Positions 1 to 12,365 of a DNA stretch of 39,250 bases are shown here, piece after piece (the first letter of the stretch is position 1; each line of letters opens with the position of its first letter). The position numbers and the translations under genes were made by a program. The stretch is from Saccharomonospora iraqiensis subsp. paurometabolica YIM 90007 (lineage in GTDB: Bacteria; Actinomycetota; Actinomycetes; Mycobacteriales; Pseudonocardiaceae): the NCBI RefSeq assembly GCF_000231035.2, contig NZ_KI912260.1, positions 28,910 through 68,159 on the forward strand, in the 5' to 3' direction. The notes under the pieces are model-generated. The model saw nothing but the letters and a program-made list of their open reading frames with translations. It was not told the origin of the DNA and searched no databases.

Positions 1-1
1 C

Positions 2-790
2 ACGGCGGGCGTCGGAACCGCCCCGCGGCCGGACACCGGGTTCGGGGACGGGCCGGATCCGGTGGCCGGGGCCGGTGGGGCGCAACGCCGCAGGCCCGGT
101 TACCCCGTCGCGGTGGTCCTGCTCGTGTGCGCGGTGGGCTTCTCCGGCCTGGCGGTGCTGTTCGCCCAGCGCTACAGCGATGCCGCGGCGACGACCGGCA
201 ACGCCGCTCTGGTGGACGTCGCGACCACCGCCGAGGTCACGGAGGCCGTGAACGACGCGGCCGAGCGTCTGTTCTCCCTCGATCACAACAATCTCGGCGC
301 GAACGAGAAGGCCGCGGACGAGTTGCTCATCAACGGGGACGTGCGCGACACCTACGAGGCGATGATGCGCGACGTGCGGCAGAAGGCGCCCGAGCAGAAG
401 CTCGTCGTCACGACGACGGCGGTGCGCAGCGCCGTGGTGCGGCTGCAGGACGACACCGCCCGGGTCCTGGTCTACCTCGATCAGAGCGCCACCCGGACGG
501 GCAACGACCAGCAGACCTCGGCGGCGGGCTCGGCCATGTGGTTCCGGGCGGAACAGCGCGACGGCACCTGGAAGATCGCCGACATGGACACCTACTCGGC
601 GGGCCAGTCGATGGATCCGGAGTCGGGATCCGGTGAGTCGGGTCCGTCACAGCCCGGCCAGCAGCCACGTCCGGGTGATGCCGGAGCGGGACAGGGCGGC
701 GACTCGTCGCAGCAACAGCCCTCCGACCAGCAGGAACAGCAGGAACAGGGCGGCGCGGACGGCAACGGGGGCGCGACCGACGGCAACTGA
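2..790 (+). CDS. Mce-associated-type membrane protein (partial, N-terminus outside window)
   Basis: The frame is open from the first bases of the window to a TGA at 788-790, so the gene starts upstream; a GTG at 62 is only an internal candidate start. The visible protein has a Pro/Gly-rich cytoplasmic tail, one transmembrane helix (PVAVVLLVCAVGFSGLAVLF, coded around 104-163), then an alpha-beta extracytoplasmic domain of about 150 residues ending near MWFRAEQRDGTWKIADMDTY. This single-pass layout with an NTF2-like outer domain is that of Mce-associated membrane proteins, which accompany actinobacterial Mce lipid importers. The last 50 residues are a low-complexity Gln/Gly/Ser/Asp tail (QQQPSDQQEQQEQ). 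Family assignment is by architecture and residue pattern; no mce gene is visible in the window to confirm it. Confidence 0.7.
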   Translation, partial: TAGVGTAPRPDTGFGDGPDPVAGAGGAQRRRPGYPVAVVLLVCAVGFSGLAVLFAQRYSDAAATTGNAALVDVATTAEVTEAVNDAAERLFSLDHNNLGANEKAADELLINGDVRDTYEAMMRDVRQKAPEQKLVVTTTAVRSAVVRLQDDTARVLVYLDQSATRTGNDQQTSAAGSAMWFRAEQRDGTWKIADMDTYSAGQSMDPESGSGESGPSQPGQQPRPGDAGAGQGGDSSQQQPSDQQEQQEQGGADGNGGATDGN

Positions 791-931
791 CCGTGCGTCG
801 GGCGGGTGTCGTCCGCCGATCGACGCTTGACTCAGCGTCCGCGGGGGTTCACGCTTACAGGCAGCGGAACGCCCCCACGGGGGCGAACCGACGACGCTGA
901 CCGAGGCTGGGCCCCGATCGGGTGTGCCCCC

Positions 932-960
932 TCGACAACTGTCGTGTTCCGGGCTAGACT
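932..960 (+). promoter_or_regulatory. Candidate rpoB promoter P1
   Basis: A -35 box TCGACA (932-937) and a -10 box TAGACT (955-960) are separated by 17 bp, a good match to the actinobacterial housekeeping sigma consensus (TTGACA/TAnnnT). It would give an rpoB leader of roughly 130 nt. The rest of 791-1096 holds no gene. Confidence 0.5.
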
Positions 961-1029
961 GCTTGTTTGCGCTGCCCACTTTCAGGCTGCCCATATGCGG
1001 TAGCTAGGATGGTCGGCAACACCGCACCC

Positions 1030-1057
1030 TTGACAGCCCGCGTTGCGAGTTGCTAGC
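1030..1057 (+). promoter_or_regulatory. Candidate rpoB promoter P2
   Basis: A perfect -35 hexamer TTGACA (1030-1035) is followed after 16 bp by GCTAGC (1052-1057), a weaker -10. Transcription would start about 33 nt before the rpoB TTG. A further -10-like TAGGAT sits at 1005-1010 without a good -35. Confidence 0.4.
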
Positions 1058-1096
1058 GCGGCTGATCAACCAGCTATGTCCCCGGAAGGACGCATC

Positions 1097-4000
1097 TTGG
1101 CAGTCTCTCCCGCGAACCAGGCCACTGCTGCGACCAACTCGATTCGACCGTCGACGGGCATTCCAGGAGCACCGAAGCGGGTCTCGTTCGGGAAGATCCG
1201 GGAGCCGCTCGGCACGCCGAACCTGCTCGATATCCAGGTTCGCTCCTTCGAGTGGTTCACCGGCTCGGAAGCGTGGTTCGAACGCGCGGTCAACGAGGGT
1301 GAGGAGAACCCGAGCGGCGGTCTCGAGGAGGTCCTCAGCGAGATCTCGCCGATCGAGGACTTCTCGGGCTCGATGTCGCTGTCCTTCTCCGACCCGCGCT
1401 TCGACGAGGTGAAGGCCTCCGTCGAGGAGTGCAAGGACAAGGACATGACGTACGCGGCGCCGCTGTTCGTCACGGCCGAGTTCGTCAACAACAACACCGG
1501 TGAGATCAAGAGCCAGACGGTCTTCATGGGTGATTTCCCCGTGATGACCGACAAGGGCACGTTCATCATCAACGGCACCGAGCGGGTCGTGGTCTCGCAG
1601 GTCGTCCGGTCGCCCGGTGTGTACTACGACCAGTCCATCGACAAGTCGACGGACAAGGACGTCTTCAGCGTCAAGATCATCCCGAGCCGGGGTGCGTGGC
1701 TCGAGTTCGACGTCGACAAGCGGGACACCGTCGGGGTGCGCATCGACCGCAAGCGCAGGCAGCCGGTGACCGTGCTGCTGAAGGCGCTCGGCTGGAGCAC
1801 CGAGGCGATCCGCGAGCGGTTCTCCTTCTCCGAGACGCTGCTCGCGACCCTGGAGAAGGACCACACGGCGGGCACCGACGAGGCGCTGCTGGACATCTAC
1901 CGCAAGCTGCGCCCCGGTGAGCCGCCGACGAAGGAGAGCGCCCAGACGCTGCTGGAGAACCTCTTCTTCAAGGACAAGCGCTACGACCTCGCCAAGGTCG
2001 GCCGCTACAAGGTCAACAAGAAGCTCGGCCTCCAGCTTCCGTACGACAGCGGCACGCTCACCGAAGAGGACATCGTCACCACCATCGAGTACCTCGTCCG
2101 GCTGCACGCCGGTGAGGAGACGATGGGCGAGGGCGAGACCGAGGTGCCCGTCGAGACCGACGACATCGACCACTTCGGCAACCGCCGCCTGCGCACCGTC
2201 GGTGAGCTGATCCAGAACCAGATCCGGGTCGGCCTCTCCCGCATGGAGCGCGTGGTCCGCGAGCGGATGACCACCCAGGACGTCGAGGCGATCACGCCGC
2301 AGACCCTGATCAACATCCGCCCGGTCGTCGCCGCGATCCGCGAGTTCTTCGGCACCTCGCAGCTCTCGCAGTTCATGGACCAGGGCAACCCGCTGTCCGG
2401 GCTCACGCACAAGCGCCGGCTGAACGCGCTCGGCCCCGGTGGTCTCTCCCGGGAGCGCGCGGGCATGGACGTCCGTGACGTGCACCCCAGCCACTACGGC
2501 CGGATGTGCCCGATCGAGACGCCGGAAGGCCCGAACATCGGCCTGATCGGCTCGCTGTGCTCCTACGGCCGGGTCAACCCGTTCGGGTTCATCGAGACCC
2601 CGTACCGCCGGGTCGTCGAGGGCCGGGTCACCGACGAGATCGACTACCTCACCGCCGACGAGGAGGACCGCTACGTCAAGGCGCAGGCCAACGCGCCGCT
2701 GAATGACGACGGGACCTTCTCGGAGGAGAAGGTCCTCGGGCGGCGGAAGGGCGGCGACGTCGAGCTGATCGACCCGCTCGACATCGACTACATGGACGTC
2801 TCGCCGCGGCAGATGGTCTCGGTCGCGACGGGCATGATCCCGTTCCTCGAGCACGACGACGCCAACCGTGCGCTGATGGGCGCGAACATGCAGCGTCAGG
2901 CGGTACCGCTGCTGCGCAACGAGTCGCCGATGGTCGGCACCGGCGTCGAACTCACCGCCGCGGTGGACGCGGGCGACGTGATCGTGGCCGAGCAGGCGGG
3001 TGTGGTCGAGGAACTGTCGGCCGACCTGGTCACCGTCATGCAGGACGACGGCGACCGCAAGACCTACGGGCTCTACAAGTTCCGCCGGACGAACGCGGGC
3101 ACCTGCTTCAACCACCGCCCGGTGGTCAACGAGGGCGACCGCGTGGAGAAGGGCCAGGTCATCGCGGACGGCCCGTCCACCGAGGACGGCGAGATGGCAC
3201 TCGGCAAGAACCTCCTCGTCGGCATCATGCCGTGGGAGGGCCACAACTACGAGGACGCCATCGTCATCTCGCAGCGTCTGGTGCAGGACGACGTGCTCAC
3301 CTCGATCCACATCGAGGAGCACGAGACCGACGCGCGGGACACCAAGCTCGGCGCCGAGGAGATCACCCGGGACATCCCGAACGTCTCCGAGGACGTGCTG
3401 GCCGACCTCGACGAGCGCGGCATCGTCCGGATCGGTGCCGAGGTCCGCGACGGCGACATCCTGGTCGGCAAGGTGACCCCGAAGGGTGAGACCGAGCTGA
3501 CGCCGGAGGAGCGGCTGCTGCGGGCCATCTTCGGCGAGAAGGCGCGGGAGGTCCGGGACACCTCGCTGAAGGTGCCGCACGGGGAGACCGGCAAGGTCAT
3601 CGGCGTCCGGGTGTTCTCCCGCGAGGACGACGACGAGCTGCCGCCCGGCGTCAACGAGCTCGTCCGCGTGTACGTGGCCAAGAAGAGCAAGGTCCAGGAC
3701 GGCGACAAGCTCGCGGGACGGCACGGCAACAAGGGCGTCATCGGCAAGATCCTCCCGGTCGAGGACATGCCGTTCATGGAGGACGGCACCCCGCTCGACG
3801 TCGTGCTCAACACGCACGGCGTGCCGCGCCGGATGAACATCGGGCAGATCCTCGAACTCCACCTCGGGTGGCTCGCCTCCCAGGGATGGAAGATCGAGGG
3901 CAATCCCGAGTGGGCGGCCAAGCTCCCCGAGGAGCTGTACGACGTGGAGCCCGGCACGAACACCGCCACGCCGGTGTTCGACGGTGCCCGCGAGGAGGAG

Positions 4001-4588
4001 CTCACCGGGCTGCTCGCCTCCACCAAGCCGAACCGGGACGGCGAGCGGATGGTCCGGGAGGACGGCAAGGCCGTCCTGCTGGACGGCCGGACGGGCGAAC
4101 CGTTCCCGTACCCGGTCGCGGTGGGGTACATGTACACCCTGAAGCTGCACCACATGGTGGATGACAAGATCCACGCGCGGTCCACCGGCCCGTACTCGAT
4201 GATCACCCAGCAGCCGCTGGGTGGTAAGGCGCAGTTCGGTGGTCAGCGCTTCGGTGAGATGGAGTGCTGGGCGATGCAGGCGTACGGCGCGGCCTACACG
4301 CTGCAGGAACTGCTCACCATCAAGTCCGACGACGTGCTCGGCCGCGTGAAGGTGTACGAGGCCGTCGTCAAGGGCGAGAACATGCCGTCGCCGGGCATCC
4401 CCGAGTCGTTCAAGGTGCTGCTGAAGGAGCTGCAGTCGCTGTGCCTGAACGTCGAGGTGCTGTCCAGCGACGGGGCCGCCATCGAGATGCGTGACTCCGA
4501 CGACGAGGACCTGGAGCGCGCCGCCGCCAACCTCGGCATCAACCTGTCCCGCAACGAGTCGCCCTCCGTGGACGACGTCGTGCAATGA
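1097..4588 (+). CDS. rpoB: DNA-directed RNA polymerase subunit beta
   Basis: Beta subunit of core RNA polymerase, forming one pincer of the active-site cleft. I chose the TTG at 1097 because GGAAGGA (1084-1090) lies 6 nt upstream; in-frame ATG 1076 and earlier starts lack a ribosome binding site. That gives 1163 residues, usual for actinobacteria. The rifampicin pocket is clear ([11 protein letters not shown]...[13 protein letters not shown]), followed by the conserved [20 protein letters not shown] segment and the C-terminal [19 protein letters not shown] block. Two pocket residues differ from the usual sequence: Gly430 (E. coli 518, usually Asn) and Asn443 (E. coli 531, usually Ser; codon AAC 2423-2425). 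It is co-transcribed with rpoC across a spacer with a hairpin. Confidence 0.98.
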   Translation: MAVSPANQATAATNSIRPSTGIPGAPKRVSFGKIREPLGTPNLLDIQVRSFEWFTGSEAWFERAVNEGEENPSGGLEEVLSEISPIEDFSGSMSLSFSDPRFDEVKASVEECKDKDMTYAAPLFVTAEFVNNNTGEIKSQTVFMGDFPVMTDKGTFIINGTERVVVSQVVRSPGVYYDQSIDKSTDKDVFSVKIIPSRGAWLEFDVDKRDTVGVRIDRKRRQPVTVLLKALGWSTEAIRERFSFSETLLATLEKDHTAGTDEALLDIYRKLRPGEPPTKESAQTLLENLFFKDKRYDLAKVGRYKVNKKLGLQLPYDSGTLTEEDIVTTIEYLVRLHAGEETMGEGETEVPVETDDIDHFGNRRLRTVGELIQNQIRVGLSRMERVVRERMTTQDVEAITPQTLINIRPVVAAIREFFGTSQLSQFMDQGNPLSGLTHKRRLNALGPGGLSRERAGMDVRDVHPSHYGRMCPIETPEGPNIGLIGSLCSYGRVNPFGFIETPYRRVVEGRVTDEIDYLTADEEDRYVKAQANAPLNDDGTFSEEKVLGRRKGGDVELIDPLDIDYMDVSPRQMVSVATGMIPFLEHDDANRALMGANMQRQAVPLLRNESPMVGTGVELTAAVDAGDVIVAEQAGVVEELSADLVTVMQDDGDRKTYGLYKFRRTNAGTCFNHRPVVNEGDRVEKGQVIADGPSTEDGEMALGKNLLVGIMPWEGHNYEDAIVISQRLVQDDVLTSIHIEEHETDARDTKLGAEEITRDIPNVSEDVLADLDERGIVRIGAEVRDGDILVGKVTPKGETELTPEERLLRAIFGEKAREVRDTSLKVPHGETGKVIGVRVFSREDDDELPPGVNELVRVYVAKKSKVQDGDKLAGRHGNKGVIGKILPVEDMPFMEDGTPLDVVLNTHGVPRRMNIGQILELHLGWLASQGWKIEGNPEWAAKLPEELYDVEPGTNTATPVFDGAREEELTGLLASTKPNRDGERMVREDGKAVLLDGRTGEPFPYPVAVGYMYTLKLHHMVDDKIHARSTGPYSMITQQPLGGKAQFGGQRFGEMECWAMQAYGAAYTLQELLTIKSDDVLGRVKVYEAVVKGENMPSPGIPESFKVLLKELQSLCLNVEVLSSDGAAIEMRDSDDEDLERAAANLGINLSRNESPSVDDVVQ

Positions 4589-4596
4589 CCCAGCCG

Positions 4597-4630
4597 CCCG
4601 GTGGGGAGGGCCACCACCCTCCCCACCGGG
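4597..4630 (+). terminator. rpoB-rpoC intergenic hairpin (attenuator or processing site)
   Basis: A perfect 14-bp inverted repeat: CCCGGTGGGGAGGG (4597-4610), loop CCACCA, CCCTCCCCACCGGG (4617-4630). It lies 9 nt after the rpoB stop. No T-run follows, so full termination is doubtful; partial attenuation or an RNase processing site between the two cistrons fits better. Confidence 0.6.
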
Positions 4631-4713
4631 TAGCCGAACCCCTCTAGCCGCCGTGGGGACCGGGGAGCGATCGCCCCGGACCCTCGAGAAGAATCCCAAG
4701 GGGATGCAAGAAC

Positions 4714-8625
<3,912 letters not shown>

Positions 8626-8644
8626 GGTCGCCGGCTCACGTCGA

Positions 8645-8691
8645 ATACGAAGAGGGGCCCCGCCCGGTGTTGGCGGGGCCCCTCTTCGTAT
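8645..8691. terminator. Bidirectional terminator after rpoC
   Basis: A perfect 20-bp stem, arms 8645-8664 and 8672-8691 around a 7-nt loop (CGGTGTT). The stem core is GAGGGGCCCCGCC and the outer ends are A/T-rich (ATACGAAG / CTTCGTAT), so transcripts from either strand end in a U-containing arm. It sits between convergent rpoC and the minus-strand cassette and probably terminates both. Confidence 0.9.
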
Positions 8692-8718
8692 CTCGGGGTC
8701 GCGACGCTGCTTACCTGC

Positions 8719-9339
8719 TCAGCCGTGCACCGGCCCGAGGAGCATGTCCAGGTCGGCGAACAACCGTTTCCTGGTCAGCCGTCTCCCTCGGTACTCGACC
8801 GAGCGCAGGCCCGAACCGCTGCGAAGACCGTGCTCCGGTAGGCGCTCAGCCGAGTCGAGAACCGAGAAAATGTCCGACTCCCAATTCAGGAACGTCGGAT
8901 ACAGGGCCAACCGTTGGTCACTGCACGACCCGGCCGACTGCTCCGGAACATACTCCGCGGGGGGACGAGCGGTGGTCGCCAGAGTCGCCACGTAGTCGTA
9001 CCGCCAGGCATAGGAGGGCTCCCCGGGATGCCCACTGGTGCGCGTGACGCGGACGCGACGTTCTCGGACGTGAAAGGACCGCCCGTGGTGTTGTCCGAGT
9101 ATCTCCAGGGTGGTGTCGGGTGGTGCGGTACCACTCCAGCCGAGGTTATCGTGGTCGCCGTAGGCCGATCGTCCGACTTTCACCAGCCAGCCGCGCTCCC
9201 GCGCGAGTCTCCGCGCACCCACGAGTGTGAACAGCGCGGCGGACAGCCTCAGGTATGCCCACAAGCCCAGCGCGAAACCGAGTACGGCGAGGAGAACCCA
9301 GCCGAGTGGATGGTCCGGAAGCCAGGTTGAGGGTGTCAT
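8719..9339 (-). CDS. Membrane-anchored protein of unknown function, last gene of ESX-like cassette
   Basis: I do not recognise this family. The start is ATG 9339 with GAGGAAGG 5 nt upstream; an in-frame GTG at 9360 has no comparable site. The 206-residue product begins MTPSTWLPDHP, then has one hydrophobic segment (LGWVLLAVLGFALGLWAYLRL) continuing into LSAALFTLVG, so one long or two short membrane helices near the N-terminus. The rest is soluble, rich in Arg, Tyr and Trp with several beta-like stretches (YAWRYDYVATLAT). It is the distal gene of a five-gene minus-strand cluster, 80 nt after the WxG-protein gene. By position it could be a partner or immunity protein for that product; this is inference only. 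Confidence 0.7.
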   Translation of the reverse strand: MTPSTWLPDHPLGWVLLAVLGFALGLWAYLRLSAALFTLVGARRLARERGWLVKVGRSAYGDHDNLGWSGTAPPDTTLEILGQHHGRSFHVRERRVRVTRTSGHPGEPSYAWRYDYVATLATTARPPAEYVPEQSAGSCSDQRLALYPTFLNWESDIFSVLDSAERLPEHGLRSGSGLRSVEYRGRRLTRKRLFADLDMLLGPVHG

Positions 9340-9419
9340 CGTGCCTTCCTCGTGTGTCACCGGAGGATGATGGTCGGCCGCCCGTCGGATCCCCCCGTTT
9401 CGAGTTGGGTGCGCCCGAC

Positions 9420-10559
9420 TCAGATATCGAGATAATCCTCGGTCTCGGCGGCTGACTGATCGTCGCCGGTCCGGTCGTATTCGGCACCCTTCGACAGGTT
9501 GGACTGGTTACGCAGGACCTTGTCGGCCCCGGCGTTGGTTCCGACACCGGCACCGACCTGAGCGGCTGCGGTGTCGCCGGCCGCACTTCCCATCGACTGC
9601 CAGAACCCTTGTTGCACCCGTTCGCCGATCATGCCGTCGGTACCGCGGAGTTTGTCCATGGGCTGTCTCCACGGCATTTTCGATGCGTCAGCAAGATTGT
9701 CGTCGGCCTGGGTGGCGCGTGTCCGTTTGGCTTCCATGGCGCGCCGGAAGCCGTCCCGGAAATTGCTGGCCCGGTTGCGCAGGGAACGCAGGAAGTTCAG
9801 AAAGTCGTCGAGCAACTTGCGCAACCGTGCGACCATCCGAGCTACCCGAGAACCGGTGGTGGCCACCCGCGCGGTGGTGCTCGCTCCGGCTGCGGCGGTC
9901 GAGGCGCCTGCCGTGGGTACCGCGGCTGCCAGCGCGGGTATCCAGATCATGATCAGCCAGGTGACGAGCTCGGTGAGGATCGCCTTGATGAAGTCCTCGA
10001 TCACGGTCATCACCATGCTCGACATCTGGAGCAACTGCGCGATCTCTCCAGCTTGTCCCGCCACGCCATCGATTCCCTTGGCGAATTCGCCGAGCTTGGT
10101 ACCGGCGGCTTCCGAGGCGTCCCCTCCCCAGTTCGACAGCGAGGACTCGAGGTCCTCCCGGAACTTGTCGCGCAGTTCCGTGAGACCTTTTCCGATTTCG
10201 TTGAAGTTCTCCGCCGCCTGCGAGAGTGCCGGGCCGTCACCGCTCACCCAGTGAATGGCGTCCTGGATCGGCCCGACCACGCTGATCAAGAAATTGAGCC
10301 CCTGCCCGACCAGCCAGCCGATCGGGTCGGTAGCTATTCCCATCGCGGTACCGGCGCAGGACTGGATGAAACCGGACGCTTCGCCCTGGAGCGCTTGTAT
10401 CTCGCTTCGCGTCACATCACCGTCGGTCAGCTTCTCTGCCGCACCGGCCGCCTTGACGGCGTTGCCCAGTACCGGTATGGATTCCAGAGCCTGGGTGCCG
10501 GTGGACTTGTCCCCGGTGGTGACCTCGATGCCTCCGGCCGTGTGTTTCTGTTCCGCCAC
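9420..10559 (-). CDS. WxG-motif type VII secretion substrate-like protein (379 aa)
   Basis: The start is GTG 10559, preceded by GGGGG, 11 nt after the EspC-like gene. The helical protein has W144-G145-G146 (LSNWGGDASEAAG) in a helix-turn-helix setting between two long amphipathic helices, the hallmark of WXG100/PPE-type ESX substrates. Before it are hydrophobic helices (residues about 65-105); after it a hydrophobic stretch (about 185-215, IKAILTELVTWLIMIWIPAL), an Ala/Thr-rich linker, a strongly basic helix (RMVARLRKLLDDFLNFLRSLRNR) and a Gly/Ala-rich, finally acidic tail. The first gene of the pair supplies YxxxE, so the two may be exported together as PE/PPE pairs are. No toxin catalytic motif was recognised in the C-terminal 150 residues. 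Export and function are inferred. Confidence 0.7.
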   Translation of the reverse strand: MAEQKHTAGGIEVTTGDKSTGTQALESIPVLGNAVKAAGAAEKLTDGDVTRSEIQALQGEASGFIQSCAGTAMGIATDPIGWLVGQGLNFLISVVGPIQDAIHWVSGDGPALSQAAENFNEIGKGLTELRDKFREDLESSLSNWGGDASEAAGTKLGEFAKGIDGVAGQAGEIAQLLQMSSMVMTVIEDFIKAILTELVTWLIMIWIPALAAAVPTAGASTAAAGASTTARVATTGSRVARMVARLRKLLDDFLNFLRSLRNRASNFRDGFRRAMEAKRTRATQADDNLADASKMPWRQPMDKLRGTDGMIGERVQQGFWQSMGSAAGDTAAAQVGAGVGTNAGADKVLRNQSNLSKGAEYDRTGDDQSAAETEDYLDI

Positions 10560-10570
10560 TTCTGCCCCCG

Positions 10571-10900
10571 TCAGACGGTCTTCTGCTCGTCGAACTGCAG
10601 CGCAATACCGTTCAGCAGATCTCTGATCCCTTCCTCGTTGCGCCGGTAGCCCTCCGCGGCCTGCTTGAACTTCTCAGCTCCGCTCTGCAGCCCCTGGTCG
10701 AGTTGACCGAACAACTCCTTGAGATCCGCCAGCATCTCCGAGTACTCGCTCTTCACGAAAAGTCCGACGACTCCCCACGATTCATCCCCGACGTCGACCG
10801 TGTCCACCAGCCCACCGATCGCCGTGGCTCGTTCTCGCTGGTTCGACAATTTGTCCGCGTAGCGGCGGAGGTCCTCGTCATCGACGACGAAACCGGTCAT
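10571..10900 (-). CDS. EspC-like ESX secretion-associated protein
   Basis: The 109-aa alpha-helical protein matches the general pattern of the actinobacterial type VII secretion target/EspC family (DUF2580, Pfam T7SS_ESX_EspC): a short first helix (DDEDLRRYADKLSNQRERA), a central SWGVVGLF segment and a long second helix. Y85-x3-E89 (YRRNE) near the C-terminus fits the YxxxD/E export signal known for ESX substrates. The start is ATG 10900 with GAAGGAG about 6 nt upstream. It precedes the WxG protein by 11 nt, the same order as PE before PPE. Family membership is judged by pattern; the secretion role is inferred from the motif and neighbours. Confidence 0.75.
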   Translation of the reverse strand: MTGFVVDDEDLRRYADKLSNQRERATAIGGLVDTVDVGDESWGVVGLFVKSEYSEMLADLKELFGQLDQGLQSGAEKFKQAAEGYRRNEEGIRDLLNGIALQFDEQKTV

Positions 10901-10918
10901 GGAAACTCCTTCGTTGTG

Positions 10919-11740
10919 TCACGTGTTGGCTGATGCCGTCGTCTCGCGGGACGAGTCCGATCGTGCACGGAAGGCGGCGACGGCGAGCAGTGCCCCGGGC
11001 ACTGTCAGCACCGCGGCGATGACCATCCACAGGGCGGCGTCCAGCGTCGAGGTCAGGAAGGGGTAGGGCCACCACGGCCCGATGGCGAGATTGACCACGG
11101 TCCCGGGTTCGGGGACTGCGCCACCCAACCACCAGATCTGATCGGCGTAGTGCTCGCTGCCTCCGAGTTCGTAGGTACCGCTGACCGTGTTGCGCGAGGA
11201 ATTGCCGGAAAAGCTGCTGGTGATGCGAAGCGCGACCCGTTCGCCGTAGTCGAAGAAGTAGGCGGCGCTGTTGACCACCAGGTTCACGGCGATCACGAGG
11301 AACACCAGTCCGCCACCGCCGAGCAGTAGCTGCGGCCAGATGGGATCGACCGGCCCCCCGGAACGGCGTTTCCGAGCGGCGCCGATCAGCATTCCGCCGA
11401 AGGTCACGACAAACGGAATCACGACCAGCACCAGTACGATCGTGATGATGCCTTCGATGCCGACAGCGGCGTAGAGCCAGGTGATCGTGACCGCGACTCC
11501 GAGCACCCAGGCCAGCGTCGTACATGTGGCGGCGAGACGGCGTCTACCCGGGTCCCGGTCGTCCGGGGCCGGGGCGACCGTGGCCGGCGTTTCGGGTTCG
11601 TCCCCGGTCTCCGCGGCGGGCTGATCGCCCGTCTCGACCGGGACGGTCCTGGGCCGGACCCGGCTGCCGAGTAGGCCCAGGCCGACCACCAGCGCGTAAC
11701 CGAGGACCACGATCGCCGGAAGTGTCTCTTCGAACGTCAT
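10919..11740 (-). CDS. Multi-pass membrane protein of unknown function in ESX-like cassette
   Basis: The family is not recognised. The 273-residue protein shows an N-terminal helix (LPAIVVLGYALVVGLGLLG), an acidic Pro/Thr/Glu linker with a short basic patch (DPGRRRLA), two further hydrophobic helices (about residues 72-115), a fourth (LLLGGGGLVFLVIAVNLVVN), then an extracytoplasmic region of about 75 residues rich in Gly, Ser, Trp and aromatic residues, and a last helix (MVIAAVLTVPGALLAVAAF). The start is ATG 11740 with a weak ribosome binding site. It lies 43 nt after the YbaB-like gene and 18 nt before the EspC-like gene, so it is co-transcribed with them. A membrane accessory role for the substrate pair is inference. 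Confidence 0.7.
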   Translation of the reverse strand: MTFEETLPAIVVLGYALVVGLGLLGSRVRPRTVPVETGDQPAAETGDEPETPATVAPAPDDRDPGRRRLAATCTTLAWVLGVAVTITWLYAAVGIEGIITIVLVLVVIPFVVTFGGMLIGAARKRRSGGPVDPIWPQLLLGGGGLVFLVIAVNLVVNSAAYFFDYGERVALRITSSFSGNSSRNTVSGTYELGGSEHYADQIWWLGGAVPEPGTVVNLAIGPWWPYPFLTSTLDAALWMVIAAVLTVPGALLAVAAFRARSDSSRETTASANT

Positions 11741-11783
11741 GCGGTTTACCGTGCTTTCGTTGTGCGGTGGTGATCCGCCCCGC

Positions 11784-12365
11784 TCAGCGTTCGTCGTCGA
11801 AGAGGTTCCGCAGGAAGTCGTCGCCGGCGGAACCGCCGTCGTCCGCGGGCGGCGGTGTGGGCGGGGCCGGGCGGTCGTCCTCGTCGGCGCCGAAGAGGTC
11901 CTGCTGGGAGTAGTCCTCGTGGATCTCCTCCTCGGGCGGGGTCGGCCGTGCGGGGCGGGCCTCCTCCATCCGCGCGCGCAGGTCCTCGGGGGAGGTGCCG
12001 AACAGCTGTGCCTGGGTCTCGACCACCTGGTCGGTGGTATTCAGCTCCCCACCCATGTGCTCGTCGACGATCGTCGCCTGTTTGCGCGCGGCCTCGGCGA
12101 CGGCCTCCTGCAGCGTCGACATGATCGACGACGACAGCTCCTGCGGGGAGCGCGTCAGCGCCTTGTCGGTGAGCTGGATGTCCTTGACCGACCCTCCGGG
12201 GCCGGCGACCACGGTGATCGCACGGTCGGCCGAGCTCGCGGTCGCCTCGAGATCGGCGAGCTCGGTCTGCATCCGACCGACATCGGCGAGCTGGTCGTCG
12301 ACGTTGCGGATCTTGGACTGGAACTGTTCGAACTGGGCGACGAGCTGCTCGAACTCGGCGGACAC
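11784..12365 (-). CDS. YbaB/EbfC-family protein with acidic C-terminal extension
   Basis: Residues 1 to about 110 have the YbaB/EbfC layout: an N-terminal coiled coil (FEQLVAQFEQFQSKI), then VVAGPGGSVKDIQLTDKAL and a second long helix (LSSSIMSTLQEAVAEAARKQ). Canonical members are small dimeric nucleoid-associated DNA-binding proteins. Unlike them, this protein has an additional tail of about 80 residues rich in Pro, Glu and Asp. The start is GTG 12365, with GGAGG 5 nt upstream; longer in-frame starts run into the spacer shared with rpsL. It is the first gene of the minus-strand cassette. YbaB-like proteins are often found next to ESX substrate genes in Pseudonocardiaceae-type genomes, which fits the neighbours here. 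DNA binding is not shown by the sequence. Confidence 0.8.
   Translation of the reverse strand: MSAEFEQLVAQFEQFQSKIRNVDDQLADVGRMQTELADLEATASSADRAITVVAGPGGSVKDIQLTDKALTRSPQELSSSIMSTLQEAVAEAARKQATIVDEHMGGELNTTDQVVETQAQLFGTSPEDLRARMEEARPARPTPPEEEIHEDYSQQDLFGADEDDRPAPPTPPPADDGGSAGDDFLRNLFDDER

Noticed and set aside
1004-4699. A 1231-codon open frame on the minus strand opposite rpoB, and similar very long antisense frames opposite rpoC (4294-8127) and fusA (13141-16227)
   Set aside because: They are mirror images of strongly G/C-ending coding sequence on the plus strand; their products are Arg/Leu/Val/Asp-rich without family features, and the plus-strand genes are certain.
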